Assembly: GCF_037080055.1 (NCBI RefSeq)
Contig: NZ_JBAOJI010000001.1
Coordinates: forward strand, 1 to 64,000
Length of the DNA stretch: 64,000 bases
Direction: 5' to 3'
Source of the DNA: Halovenus sp037080055
Lineage (GTDB): Archaea; Halobacteriota; Halobacteria; Halobacteriales; Haloarculaceae
A program made the translations under genes and the position numbers. Below, in pieces: positions 42,910 through 51,908 of this stretch (position 1 is its first letter; the number at the start of each line of letters is the position of its first letter). The notes beneath the pieces were generated by a model. The model was not told where the DNA came from. It made no database searches and worked only from the letters and a program-made list of their open reading frames with translations.

Positions 42910-43305
42910 ATGACCGACGAACAGCCCACAGACTGGTTCGGCGTGATCAGTCAGATTATCGATCTGTGGCTCGCCCTGCAGCTGACTGTCGGTGTCGGAT
43001 TGGCCGTCGGAGTCGGGGTCGTGGTCGACTCGCTCGGAATCCTGAGCATCTCCCTGCTTGCCGTCGTGCCGTTTGTACTCGCGCTCGGTCTCGTCGCGGC
43101 GGACCGAGTACCCGACACGCGTCCCCTCTGGGCCGTCGGATTCGCTGTCTTGGGTGCTGGGATTGGACTCTCCTACCTGAGTAGCTTCCTCGAAATCTCG
43201 ACTCCGGAGCACGTGCGATACCTAATCGCAGTCGCGCTGGTCGTCGGTATCTACGGCGTCCACCGGACGCTACGATACATCGTACATTCGACGACGCCGC
43301 AGTGA
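42910..43305 (+). CDS. Small four-helix membrane protein downstream of mutS
   Basis: This 131-residue hydrophobic protein has about four membrane helices (residues 22-45, 48-66, 75-95 and 103-120) and no recognised motif. It starts 6 bp after the mutS stop and should be co-transcribed with it. No link to repair is evident. It is convergent with the sensor kinase gene. Confidence 0.75.
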   Translation: MTDEQPTDWFGVISQIIDLWLALQLTVGVGLAVGVGVVVDSLGILSISLLAVVPFVLALGLVAADRVPDTRPLWAVGFAVLGAGIGLSYLSSFLEISTPEHVRYLIAVALVVGIYGVHRTLRYIVHSTTPQ

Positions 43306-43311
43306 CCCGGT

Positions 43312-45015
43312 TCAATTCTTCGTCGTCGGTCTGGAGAGAGTTTCGACACCCCCGAAGACGAATTTCGCACCGCCCTCGCGGCCCTCCTCGACCGAGACGG
43401 ACCAACCGTGTGCGGTCGCAATCGACTCGACAATATCCAGCCCGAAACCGGTGTTCCCGTCGCTGTCTGTGTAGCCGTGCTCGAAGACAGCATCGCGGTT
43501 CTCCGCTGGGATCCCCGGGCCGTTATCTTCGACGAACATGCCATCGTCGAAACCCACCCAGACCGTAACATCTTCGCCGCCGTGCTCGATGGCGTCCTGA
43601 CGAGTGTGCGAGTCAGGGTTCGTGGAACCGTGTTCCACGGCGTTCCGGAACAGATTCTCGAACAACCGCTGTAGACGCTCGGGGTCGGCGTCGATACCCT
43701 CACCGTTCGTTTCGATCACGAGTTCGGCTGCTGTCGTCTCTGTCGTCTCCCATGCCTTCTCGACGAGTTCGTCGACGACGATTTCCTCGCGGTTCATGAC
43801 GCGAGTTCCTTCACGGCTGAGTTCAAGGACATCGGTGATGATGCGATCCATTCGTTCGAGCGAGTTCCGTGCGGTGTCGAGTCGCTCCACGTCGCCCGTT
43901 TCTGCGGCCAGTTCGACGTTGCCGGTCGCGACCGACAGCGGGTTGCGCAGATCGTGCGAGATAGTGCTGGCGATCTGTTCGAGTTGCTGTTCGTACTGCT
44001 TTCTGTCCGTGATCTCTCGGAAGACGAGTGCCTCTGCTCGCTGTCCGCTCCCGACATCGAGGGCCGAGGACTCGACGCTGTAGATGTGCTCTTCTTGCCC
44101 AGGTCTGACAGTAATCTCCGAACGTAAGGCTCGGTCGGTGCTGTCCTGCTCTGGTTCAGCCTGCTGGTACAGTTCGGGACACTGCTCGCTGAGTGGGTCT
44201 CCAATCGTGAGGGGGCTGAAAACATCGTCTGCCGCCAGATTATAATCGATCAACTCTTGATGACCGCCTACCACGAGAATCGGATCACTGATCTGCTCGA
44301 CGACCGACGATCGGGCGACCGGTTCGGCAACGAACAGCTGATTTTGGAACATCGCGACGCCGATAGAGATCGAAAGCACGCCAGCACCCGCCGGGGCATA
44401 GGGCAGCATTGGATACGGGAACAGATCGAGGATCTGTCCGGTGGTGAGGGCTACTGGCACGGTCACAGCACCGAGCAAGAGTCCTGCCTGTGCGCGGGTC
44501 GCGCGCCGCGACCGGATGAAGAGATTTCCGATGAGTCCCAATCCGCTCAGAGTCAGCAGCGTCGATACGGCGAAAATCGGCAACGAAAGCGGCCCGAACG
44601 TGACATCAGCGTGTGTGATTGGTTCGCTGATGTACTCGATGTTCCGTGCAGTCAGACCGGTCCACGGGTTCGTTGTCGGAGCGAGCACGAACACCGCTCC
44701 GAGGAGACCAATTGCCACCCGAACCGGTGTCGTCAACAAGTCGTCGCGTCCGGTGTAGTACAGGGCGAACACGAAGAACAACAGCCCCGAGACTGCGGAG
44801 GTAATCCCTCGAACGGTGAGTGCAAACGCGAGCGGACCGATAGAATTCACGAGTACTGACGCACCGGCCGCAAGCATCCAGACCGCGTTGACCGTCAAAA
44901 CCCAGATGAATACTGTCGCCGGAGGGCCGCGACCGACCCGCCGAACCCACAGCGCGACGCCGGCTGTCAGCCCGGCCAATACCAGAAACCCTCCTGCCAC
45001 CACTGCCCCTAACAT
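43312..45015 (-). CDS. Membrane sensor histidine kinase (7TM-PAS-HisKA-HATPase)
   Basis: This protein has 567 residues from ATG 45015. Seven N-terminal membrane helices (about residues 1-215, histidine-kinase 7TM type) are followed by a PAS domain (about 225-345), a HisKA dimerisation domain with phospho-acceptor His in SHDLRNPLSVATG, and a HATPase domain: N box LFENLFRNAVEHG, G1 VEDNGPGIP, G2 GFGLDIVES. It is an orphan kinase with no response regulator nearby, as is common in haloarchaea. The sensed signal is unknown. Confidence 0.9.
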   Translation of the reverse strand: MLGAVVAGGFLVLAGLTAGVALWVRRVGRGPPATVFIWVLTVNAVWMLAAGASVLVNSIGPLAFALTVRGITSAVSGLLFFVFALYYTGRDDLLTTPVRVAIGLLGAVFVLAPTTNPWTGLTARNIEYISEPITHADVTFGPLSLPIFAVSTLLTLSGLGLIGNLFIRSRRATRAQAGLLLGAVTVPVALTTGQILDLFPYPMLPYAPAGAGVLSISIGVAMFQNQLFVAEPVARSSVVEQISDPILVVGGHQELIDYNLAADDVFSPLTIGDPLSEQCPELYQQAEPEQDSTDRALRSEITVRPGQEEHIYSVESSALDVGSGQRAEALVFREITDRKQYEQQLEQIASTISHDLRNPLSVATGNVELAAETGDVERLDTARNSLERMDRIITDVLELSREGTRVMNREEIVVDELVEKAWETTETTAAELVIETNGEGIDADPERLQRLFENLFRNAVEHGSTNPDSHTRQDAIEHGGEDVTVWVGFDDGMFVEDNGPGIPAENRDAVFEHGYTDSDGNTGFGLDIVESIATAHGWSVSVEEGREGGAKFVFGGVETLSRPTTKN

Positions 45016-45126
45016 GTTTTCTTGGCCCTCTCTACACCCGATCACTTAAAATCGATGTGGGTCCGAGAATCAGAAATAAAAACTATCTGTATCTGCTGGC
45101 CGCTGTAGGTGCGGAAATCACAGGTA

Positions 45127-46419
45127 TCAGTCTGCAGCCTGCGTCTCCGTCGCGAGTCGCTGGATCGCATCTGTAAGTACCTCGACACCGATCGAAATCG
45201 AATCCTCGTCGACGTCGAACGTCGATGTGTGGTGGCCGCCGGGATGGTCGGTCCCGATCCCGACGAAGCCAGCAACGCCACCGTGATCCTGAACCCGCTG
45301 CATCAGATAAGTCGCGTCTTCGCTGCCGCCCAGGTCGTCGCGTCGGACGATCGAACGGACGCCTGCAGTGCGCTCGGCCGCCTGTGCAACCTGTTCGACG
45401 GCGGCCTCGTCGCTTCTCGCGCTTGGGGCCTCGCCGCCGCCCGTGATCGACACCTCACACTCGTGCATCTCGGCCGCCGACTCGATGACGTTGATCGCCT
45501 TCTCGTGGGTGTACTCCATCAGTTCGGTCGTCTCGCCGCGGACTTCGCCCTCGATGAACGCCGCTTCGGGAATGATATTCGAGGCCGTTCCGCCGCCGAC
45601 CTTGCCGGCGTTGACTCGGGTCGCGCCGTCGTTGTGGCGGGGAATCGCGTAGAGATTCTGGACGGCTGTCGCCATCGCCTGCACCGCGTTGCGGCCCTGT
45701 TCGGGGTGGCCACCCGCGTGGCCGGGTTCGCCGGTAAACTCCGCGTCGAAGTGCGAAACCGCCAGAAATCCGTCGACACCGGCGACGATCTCGCCCGTGG
45801 GATGATCGAGGCCGAGATGGATCGCGAGAAACGCGTCGAGATCGTCGAGATGGCCCCCTTCAGCGACAGCCTTCCCGCCGCCGACAATCTCCTCGGCTGG
45901 CTGGAAGAAGACCTTGAGCGTCCCCTGGAAATCGCTGTCAGCGATCGCCTGAATAACTCCTAACCCAATTGCTGTGTGACCGTCGTGCCCGCAGGCGTGC
46001 ATGTGGTCGTCGTGTGTCGAGCGAAAGCCCTCGCTTGCGGGGTGGTGATCGCTGGCTGAGCTTTCCTCCTGAGGGAGGCCGTCGATATCGACCCGGAGGC
46101 CGATAGTCGGTCCGTCGCCGCGGTTCAGGACGGCCATCGCGCCGGTGTGTCCGCCGCGGAGTTGATCGAGAACCTCCTCGTCGACATCGTATTCGTGGGC
46201 CTGCTCGAACCAGGTGTCGAGTTCGGCGTCGTCGGGAACGCCGAGGCGCTGGTCGGAGTCGAGCATCTCCCGGCCGATCAGAATCTCGTCGACCGGGAGG
46301 TCTCGCAGTTCCTCGACGATGCGTGCAGTCGTGTAAAATTCCCGCCAGGCGGGTTCCGGTCGGCGGTGAAGATCCCTGCGCAGCGACACCAGCCAGTCAC
46401 GGTGCTGTTCGATTGCCAT
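45127..46419 (-). CDS. M20-family amidohydrolase
   Basis: This 430-residue zinc hydrolase belongs to the aminoacylase/IAA-amino-acid hydrolase group (M20D). Ligands are visible: the His-x-Asp segment HMHACGHDGHTA, the catalytic Glu pair in FQPAEEIVGGG, and His in THEKAIN and in HTSTFDVDE. The lid domain GEPGHAGGHPEQGRNAV is present. Substrate is an N-acyl amino acid or similar amide; exact specificity is open. It has no signal peptide, so it is cytoplasmic. Confidence 0.88.
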   Translation of the reverse strand: MAIEQHRDWLVSLRRDLHRRPEPAWREFYTTARIVEELRDLPVDEILIGREMLDSDQRLGVPDDAELDTWFEQAHEYDVDEEVLDQLRGGHTGAMAVLNRGDGPTIGLRVDIDGLPQEESSASDHHPASEGFRSTHDDHMHACGHDGHTAIGLGVIQAIADSDFQGTLKVFFQPAEEIVGGGKAVAEGGHLDDLDAFLAIHLGLDHPTGEIVAGVDGFLAVSHFDAEFTGEPGHAGGHPEQGRNAVQAMATAVQNLYAIPRHNDGATRVNAGKVGGGTASNIIPEAAFIEGEVRGETTELMEYTHEKAINVIESAAEMHECEVSITGGGEAPSARSDEAAVEQVAQAAERTAGVRSIVRRDDLGGSEDATYLMQRVQDHGGVAGFVGIGTDHPGGHHTSTFDVDEDSISIGVEVLTDAIQRLATETQAAD

Positions 46420-46509
46420 ACCGGTGCGACGGGAGGAGCGGGCTTAAAATCGATGGCGAGTGCTCGGGCAAATTGCAGAGAATGCCCTGCTTTCAGCGCC
46501 GGGAGAATA

Positions 46510-46833
46510 TCAATCGCCGGTCTGGTTGTACTGCTCGATGTCCGCCGTGATGTAGATGCGGTCAGGGTACTCCTGTTCGGCAACTGTCCGGGCGAACTCG
46601 TTGTGGTCGATGATCTCGATGTTTCTGGTGTAGACGGTGTACTCCCAGTTCTCGAATGCGTCGTCGGCTGAAAGGTCCTTGTACTGCGGGACGGCGTGTC
46701 TGGTCGGGGGTTTCGGGTGTGGGCCTTTGAGTTCGACGCCCTTGCGCTCGGCCCGTTCTTTGATGTCGGTGACGATGGAATCGAGCAGTTCACCGTCGCC
46801 GCTCTGGAGCGTGAGCCGAGTCACGAATGGCAT
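46510..46833 (-). CDS. uS10-like ribosomal protein paralogue
   Basis: This 107-residue protein starts MPFVTRLTLQSGDG; a longer open frame to 47232 overlaps the Nudix gene and is rejected. It has the S10 fold pattern, with KGPHPKPPTRHAVPQYKDL and WEYTVYTRNIEIID resembling the S10 loop and strand. Annotated S10 is elsewhere in archaeal genomes, in the tuf operon, so this is probably a paralogue. Its role in the ribosome is unknown. Confidence 0.75.
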   Translation of the reverse strand: MPFVTRLTLQSGDGELLDSIVTDIKERAERKGVELKGPHPKPPTRHAVPQYKDLSADDAFENWEYTVYTRNIEIIDHNEFARTVAEQEYPDRIYITADIEQYNQTGD

Positions 46834-46956
46834 AGCAGAAGGGAACACCTCGGGTGACAAAACCGGTTCGGTTCGAGCGTCCAGTGGGAGTTGCTCGCAA
46901 ACGCTCTGTGTGGCACTCCGATATTCACTTAACGGGGGCCCGAGTAGTACCCGGTA

Positions 46957-47391
46957 ATGATAGAGGCCACGAGCGCGGGAGCCATCCTCTTTCGCGATAC
47001 GCGTGGCCGCCGGGAGTACCTCCTGCTTAAGAGCCGACCTGGCGATTGGGAATTCCCCAAAGGCGGCGTCGAGGGCGACGAGGAACTCCAGCAAACCGCG
47101 ATCCGCGAAGTGAAAGAGGAGGCCGGAATCAGTAATTTCCGGCTCATCGATGGCTTCCGCCGAGACTACGATTACGTGTTCGAGGCAGGCGGTAACACGA
47201 TTCACAAGACCGTCCACCTGTTCATCGCACACTCAGAAGAGGCATCGGCAGAACTCTCCCAGGAACACCGCGACCACCAGTGGCGCGATTACGACCAGGC
47301 GATCAATACGATCACACAGGACGGGCCCCGTGAGATCCTCGAAGACGCCCACGAATTCATCGACGAGGAGTACTACGGCGACGAGGAGTAA
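46957..47391 (+). CDS. Nudix hydrolase (Ap4A-hydrolase type)
   Basis: This 144-residue enzyme has a complete Nudix box, GGVEGDEELQQTAIREVKEE followed by AGI (GX5EX7REUXEEXGU). The start SAGAILFRDTRGRREYLLLK and the Trp-Glu-Phe-Pro-Lys segment (WEFPKGG) fit the diadenosine tetraphosphate hydrolase branch. It cleaves nucleoside diphosphates linked to another moiety, a house-cleaning task. It is convergent with nth. Confidence 0.9.
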   Translation: MIEATSAGAILFRDTRGRREYLLLKSRPGDWEFPKGGVEGDEELQQTAIREVKEEAGISNFRLIDGFRRDYDYVFEAGGNTIHKTVHLFIAHSEEASAELSQEHRDHQWRDYDQAINTITQDGPREILEDAHEFIDEEYYGDEE

Positions 47392-47398
47392 CCCCGAG

Positions 47399-48088
47399 TT
47401 ACCCCGACCACGCCTCGCCGCTTGCCAGATCGATTTCGCTGTCCGTCTTCGACGACGGACAGATATCGGCGAGTCGGCAGTCTGCGCAGTCCGGATTCCG
47501 GGCCGTACAGGTCTCCCGCCCGTGACTGATGAACAGGTGCGTGAGCCCTTGCCACTCCGAATCGGGAGCCAGTTCCATCAGTTCTTCTTCGATTGCTTCC
47601 GGTCGCTGCTGTTCGGTGATCCCCAGTCGGCGGGTGAGACGCTGGACGTGCGTGTCGACGACGACGCCTTCGACGATGTCGTGGCCGTGCTGGAGCACGA
47701 CGTTTGCGGTCTTGCGACCGACACCTGGTAAATCGGTCAACGCCGACATCGTGTCCGGGACTTCGCCGTCGTGCTCGTCGATAATTTTCCGGCAGGCGGT
47801 GCGGATGTACTCGGCCTTGTTATTGTAATAGGTGACCGAGTTCAGATCCTCGGCGAGTTCTTCCTGATCGACCGCGGCGTAGTCGGCGGCCCCGTCGTAC
47901 TTCTCGAAGAGGTCTGCGGTGACTTTGTTGACTCGTTCGTCGGTACACTGCGCGGAGAGAACGACTGCGATGAGTAGTTCGAGTCGGTTCGAGAATCGGA
48001 GTGAGATTGTCGTGTCGGGGTACTCCTCGTGGAGGCGTTCGAGTACCTCCGCGAGTTGCTCTTCACGGCTATCCAGTGCAGTTCCCAT
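47399..48088 (-). CDS. nth: Endonuclease III (DNA glycosylase/AP lyase)
   Basis: This protein has 229 residues from ATG 48088 (MGTALDSREEQ). It has the helix-hairpin-helix LPGVGRKTANVV with the catalytic Lys, the catalytic Asp in VVDTHVQRL, and the 4Fe-4S cluster Cys pattern CTARNPDCADCRLADIC. It removes oxidised pyrimidines and cleaves AP sites in base-excision repair. It is convergent with the Nudix gene. Length is normal. Confidence 0.95.
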   Translation of the reverse strand: MGTALDSREEQLAEVLERLHEEYPDTTISLRFSNRLELLIAVVLSAQCTDERVNKVTADLFEKYDGAADYAAVDQEELAEDLNSVTYYNNKAEYIRTACRKIIDEHDGEVPDTMSALTDLPGVGRKTANVVLQHGHDIVEGVVVDTHVQRLTRRLGITEQQRPEAIEEELMELAPDSEWQGLTHLFISHGRETCTARNPDCADCRLADICPSSKTDSEIDLASGEAWSG

Positions 48089-48134
48089 GACTGGCGTTGG
48101 GGCCAGCAGCGATATCAGCCCACCGACTCGCGGC

Positions 48135-48896
48135 TCACTCTGCCCCGAAGGGGTCGCGGAACCACTCCTCGACGAGTTCGACCATGATCGACGCGAAGAT
48201 GTTCTCACTCGTCCAGAAGGCGATTTCTGCTTCGTCGGCAGCAGCGGAGTAGGTACTCAAAAGCAGTGTGTCGTCGTCGACCATCAACATCTGTGCGATG
48301 TCGATGTCCGTCTCTCGGTCTTCAGGAACCCCGTAAGTAAGAATTGGACTGGATTCGGGTATTTCCGCAAGAACGTCGTCCTGCAAACTCGCGATGACGA
48401 CCGGGATGCCGTCTTCGGCGGTCGCTTCGAGCGCCGCGTGTACGTCGCCGTCGAGATACGTGGGCTCGTCTGTCGCATACAGGACCCGCTCGTTGGCCCC
48501 CTCGATCAGTTCGGCCGCCCGGGATCTGATCGCGTCCGATCCGTGTAACAGCCAGATAGACTCGCTTCGCTCGTCCTGCTCGTGGCTATCCTGCACCGCA
48601 TCGAGATAATCGAACGTCTCCGCGCCGGTCTCGGCCAACTGATCGAGCAGCAGCCGGCGAGCCTGTTCCAGCGGCACCGGTCGGTAGACGGTCGGTGTCG
48701 ACTGCTGAGTCTCGATTAGCCCGCGCTCTTCGAGTCCCTCTGCGGCCCCGTACACCTGCGAACGGGGCACGTCCGCGACGTTGCTGATTTCGCTTGCGGC
48801 ACCCTGCCCGAGTTTCTGCAGAGCCAAAAAGACCCGCGCCTCGTAGGTCGTCAGTCCAAGTCGTTTCAGTCCCTCGATTGCGTGTTCGTCGTTCAT
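48135..48896 (-). CDS. TrmB-family transcriptional regulator
   Basis: This 253-residue protein starts with the TrmB winged helix (LKRLGLTTYEARVFLALQKL, DVPRSQVYGAAEGLEERGLI) and has a short coiled-coil linker and a C-terminal TrmB effector domain (SIWLLHGSDAIRSRAAELIE). TrmB proteins sense sugars or other metabolites and control promoters near their own gene. It is divergent from the SPFH gene, which is a possible target. The effector is unknown. Confidence 0.88.
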   Translation of the reverse strand: MNDEHAIEGLKRLGLTTYEARVFLALQKLGQGAASEISNVADVPRSQVYGAAEGLEERGLIETQQSTPTVYRPVPLEQARRLLLDQLAETGAETFDYLDAVQDSHEQDERSESIWLLHGSDAIRSRAAELIEGANERVLYATDEPTYLDGDVHAALEATAEDGIPVVIASLQDDVLAEIPESSPILTYGVPEDRETDIDIAQMLMVDDDTLLLSTYSAAADEAEIAFWTSENIFASIMVELVEEWFRDPFGAE

Positions 48897-49086
48897 AACT
48901 TTCCAGATTGTGTCTCAGTCGCTCACCGGCGCGTGGTCGCTTCTCTTCGATTTCGTCAATGTACCTACCGCCATACTAACAAGCTATTGCTCCCCCAAGA
49001 TAAAAAAGCCGGTATCCCAGCTCGGTTTCCGGCTCGGAAATCGTGGACAAACACTTTTTGAGGGGTACACCCAACTTGTATGCACA

Positions 49087-50238
49087 ATGATTCCAGCAGT
49101 CGTACTCCAGTCGTTTGGGGCTGCGAGCCTGATCGCGGTGATCCTGTTTCTGCTCGCGGTCGCGACGGCTTACAACAGCGTCGTCATCGTTCGCGCGTAC
49201 GAGAAACGTGCATACACCCGGTTCGGTAAATACCAGGGGCTGCTCGAACCGGGGCTGAATCTCGTCCTCCCGTTCGTGACGAAGACCTACCGCTTCGACA
49301 TGCGAACGATGACGCTGGACGTGCCGCGGCAGGAAGCGATCACCCGGGACAACTCACCGGTGACCGCCGACGCCGTCGTCTATATCAAAGTGATGGACGC
49401 CGAGAAGGCGTTCCTCGAAGTCGACGACTACAAGAAGGCTGTCTCGAATCTTGCCCAGACCACCCTGCGCGCCGTGCTGGGTGACATGGAACTGGACGAT
49501 ACGCTGAACAAACGCCAGGAGATCAACGCGAAAATCCGGACGGAACTGGACGAACCGACCGACGAGTGGGGGATCCGCGTCGAGAGTGTCGAGGTCCGTG
49601 AGGTCAACCCATCGAAGGATGTCCAGCAGGCCATGGAGAAGCAGACCTCCGCGGAGCGTCGCCGCCGTGCGATGATCCTCGAAGCACAGGGAGAACGCCG
49701 CAGCGCAATCGAGGAGGCACAGGGTGACAAGCAGTCGAACATCATCCGCGCCCAGGGTGAGAAACAGAGTCAGATCCTCGAAGCACAGGGTGACGCGATT
49801 TCGACCGTGCTGCGAGCGAAATCCGCCGAGTCGATGGGCGAACGGGCGGTCATCGAACGCGGCATGGAAACGCTCGAAGAGATCGGCAAAGGCGAATCGA
49901 CGAAGTTCGTGCTGCCGCAGGAACTCACCTCGCTGGTCGGCCGGTACGGCAAACATCTCCAGGGCAGTGACGCCAAGGAGAACGGTCACGTCCTCGAGGG
50001 AATGGAGTTCGACGAGGAAACCCGCGAGATGCTCGGACTGGACGACATCGAGGAGATCATCGACGAGTTCAGCGACGAGGAAGAAGTCGTCGACATCGAG
50101 CAGATGGAAGAGGAAGCCCAGGCGGTCAAGCAGGGCGAGAGCAAAGCCGACATCAAAGACCCCGACGAGATTATCGAGGGCGGGCCCGACGATATCGATA
50201 TCGACGCCGACGGGGCCGACGGAACGACCGGTAACTGA
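49087..50238 (+). CDS. SPFH/Band 7 membrane protein
   Basis: This protein has 383 residues from ATG 49087. One N-terminal membrane helix (about 10-32) anchors a stomatin/prohibitin domain (YEKRAYTRFGKYQGLLEPGL, RTMTLDVPRQEAITRDNSPV), followed by a long coiled coil with a repeated EAQGE/RAQGEKQ pattern and an acidic C-terminal tail of about 80 residues. The earlier ATG-less extension to 48910 is rejected. Such proteins form ring scaffolds in the membrane, often linked to proteases. Divergent from the TrmB gene. Confidence 0.9.
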   Translation: MIPAVVLQSFGAASLIAVILFLLAVATAYNSVVIVRAYEKRAYTRFGKYQGLLEPGLNLVLPFVTKTYRFDMRTMTLDVPRQEAITRDNSPVTADAVVYIKVMDAEKAFLEVDDYKKAVSNLAQTTLRAVLGDMELDDTLNKRQEINAKIRTELDEPTDEWGIRVESVEVREVNPSKDVQQAMEKQTSAERRRRAMILEAQGERRSAIEEAQGDKQSNIIRAQGEKQSQILEAQGDAISTVLRAKSAESMGERAVIERGMETLEEIGKGESTKFVLPQELTSLVGRYGKHLQGSDAKENGHVLEGMEFDEETREMLGLDDIEEIIDEFSDEEEVVDIEQMEEEAQAVKQGESKADIKDPDEIIEGGPDDIDIDADGADGTTGN

Positions 50239-50305
50239 GCGGTCGCCCGATTACTGGCACGCGGTAGCGAAGCCGTTTTATCCTTGCCTGACGTTTCACT
50301 GAACA

Positions 50306-50917
50306 ATGGGAGAGGACCCGGAAGTCGACCAGTCGAAACGGGCGACGCTTCGTCGATTCGCTGCGCTCGGTGCGGCGAGTCCGCTGGTCGGCATCGCCTC
50401 CGCGAGAGAGAGCGACAGCGACCGCCCGGAAGCGCTGCTCGGCTACCTCTCCGCGACTCCCGGGGCTCATTTCTCGAAGATTCGCGACGACCTCCAGCTC
50501 GGGACGGGCGAGACACAGCACCACCTCGACGAACTGGAATCAGCAGGCGCCATCGAGAGTCGCAAGGACGGCGACTACCGTCGATACTTCCCGGCCGATC
50601 AGTTCAGTGAGTTCGAGCAGGTCGCGCTGGGACAGCTACGACGCGAGACTCTACGTGGGGTCATCATCGCGTTGCTCGAAGCGCCAGAAGCGACGACCGG
50701 CGCGATTGCTGATCGAGTGGGTGTGTCCCGACCGACAGTGAGCAACTGCGCGAAAACGCTCGAATCCGCTGGCCTGCTCTCCCGGGCGGACGGCTACTCG
50801 CTCGTGGATCCAGAGACTGTCTTGTTGTTGCTGGTTCGATACGCCGACTCCTTCGGCGAGGAGGCTGCGGCCTTCGCCGAACAGGCACCCTCGCTCGTCG
50901 AGTACACCGGCGAGTGA
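50306..50917 (+). CDS. Double winged-helix regulator with Tat-like N-terminus
   Basis: This 203-residue protein has two winged helices (about 42-90 and 105-160), with HFSKIRDDLQLGTGETQHHL and VGVSRPTVSNCAKTLESAGL as recognition helices. This resembles the haloarchaeal ArsR-like two-HTH type. Residues 10-34 (SKRATLRRFAALGAASPLVG) look like a twin-arginine signal, which is odd for a DNA-binding protein; it may be a membrane anchor or a chance match. The start ATG 50306 fits the context and follows the SPFH gene by 67 bp. Confidence 0.75.
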   Translation: MGEDPEVDQSKRATLRRFAALGAASPLVGIASARESDSDRPEALLGYLSATPGAHFSKIRDDLQLGTGETQHHLDELESAGAIESRKDGDYRRYFPADQFSEFEQVALGQLRRETLRGVIIALLEAPEATTGAIADRVGVSRPTVSNCAKTLESAGLLSRADGYSLVDPETVLLLLVRYADSFGEEAAAFAEQAPSLVEYTGE

Positions 50918-50929
50918 TCACCCGCCGTC

Positions 50930-51178
50930 TCAGGCCGTGACCATCCATGTCGTGCTGGAGGAATAGCCCCACTTTTCGACGCTGATATCGAACTCGCCGC
51001 GCTGGATTGCAGTCATATTCGTGCCGACTTCCTTGGGAGACATATCGAGTTCGTCGGCGATGAGCCGTGATTTGAAATACGTCTGCTCGTCGACTTCGTC
51101 GCGGAGGAATTCGAGAATCCGGTATTGCTTGTCGGAGAGCTTCGCAAGTTCGGTCGAGGGGTCCGCTGTGGTACTCAT
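50930..51178 (-). CDS. DUF7123-like winged-helix protein
   Basis: This 82-residue protein is one winged helix (KLSDKQYRILEFLRDEV, FKSRLIADELDMSPKEVGTN) with a short wing and C-terminal strand (VEKWGYSSSTTWMVTA), a conserved haloarchaeal small family (DUF7123). It probably binds DNA; targets are unknown. It is convergent with the preceding regulator gene. Confidence 0.8.
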   Translation of the reverse strand: MSTTADPSTELAKLSDKQYRILEFLRDEVDEQTYFKSRLIADELDMSPKEVGTNMTAIQRGEFDISVEKWGYSSSTTWMVTA

Positions 51179-51442
51179 ATCTCCCGATACGACTGGTGCG
51201 CATATAGCCCGTTTGGTACAATCGATTAACGCCGCGCTGTCTTGCGATTAGTTCGCGTTCACTCCGACTACGAAGCGGTGGGTCCCTCGCTGTGGTACGG
51301 CTCCCTAACGGAGCGGATGCCGAAACCAGTCTTGCCGTAATTGCAAAGATCCTCTGCGATGCTGAGACTCTGCGCAGCAACGGCCGTTCGTGGTTGTCAC
51401 TCCGGGTGAGTCTCTGCACAAAAGCAGTCACAGCAGTTCTTC

Positions 51443-51841
51443 TCAGGGGCTGTCCTCGATGGCCTCGGCGACGGCGAAGTTCGACTTGACTTCGGTCACT
51501 TCGATCTTGACGCGGTCGCCGACATCAGTCTCCGGGACGATGATGACGTACCCGCGTTCGACGCGTGCGATGCCGTCGCCCTGCTTGCCGATATCCTCGA
51601 TTTCGACGTATCGCATCTCGCCTGGTTCGACCGGCGGTTGGGGCTCGTCAGGTGCGGGCTCCGTGCGCTCGTCCTGCTGATCGTCTTCTTCTTCGGGCGA
51701 GATGAGCGCCACGCGGTAGGTTTCGCCCGGTTCGACGGAACCGGTTTCGACCTCACGACGCGGCACCTCGACGACGTGTGTTCCCTCCTGCTCCGAGACA
51801 TCAGCACTGAACAGACAGAGTAACTTATTCGAGATTTCCAA
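51443..51841 (-). CDS. TRAM-domain protein
   Basis: This protein has 132 residues. The start is TTG 51841, with Shine-Dalgarno GGAGGT (complement of 51851-51856) about 10 nt upstream; the longer frame to 51868 has an atypical N-terminus. The protein begins EISNKLLCLFSADV, a conserved haloarchaeal start. It has an acidic linker (about residues 45-72) and ends in a TRAM domain (EIEDIGKQGDGIARVERGYV, DRVKIEVTEVKSNFAVAE). TRAM domains bind RNA; small archaeal TRAM proteins act as RNA chaperones, sometimes cold-induced. Confidence 0.88.
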   Translation of the reverse strand: MEISNKLLCLFSADVSEQEGTHVVEVPRREVETGSVEPGETYRVALISPEEEDDQQDERTEPAPDEPQPPVEPGEMRYVEIEDIGKQGDGIARVERGYVIIVPETDVGDRVKIEVTEVKSNFAVAEAIEDSP

Positions 51842-51908
51842 GGGTAGTAGACCTCCGTATCCGTCCAACGGGTCCCCTATTCAAAGTATTTATCGACTGT
51901 ATCGCACG

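Noticed and set aside
46834..47232. Long N-terminal extension of the uS10-like protein
   Set aside because: It overlaps the Nudix gene on the other strand and has no family similarity; the S10-like fold starts at MPFVTRL.
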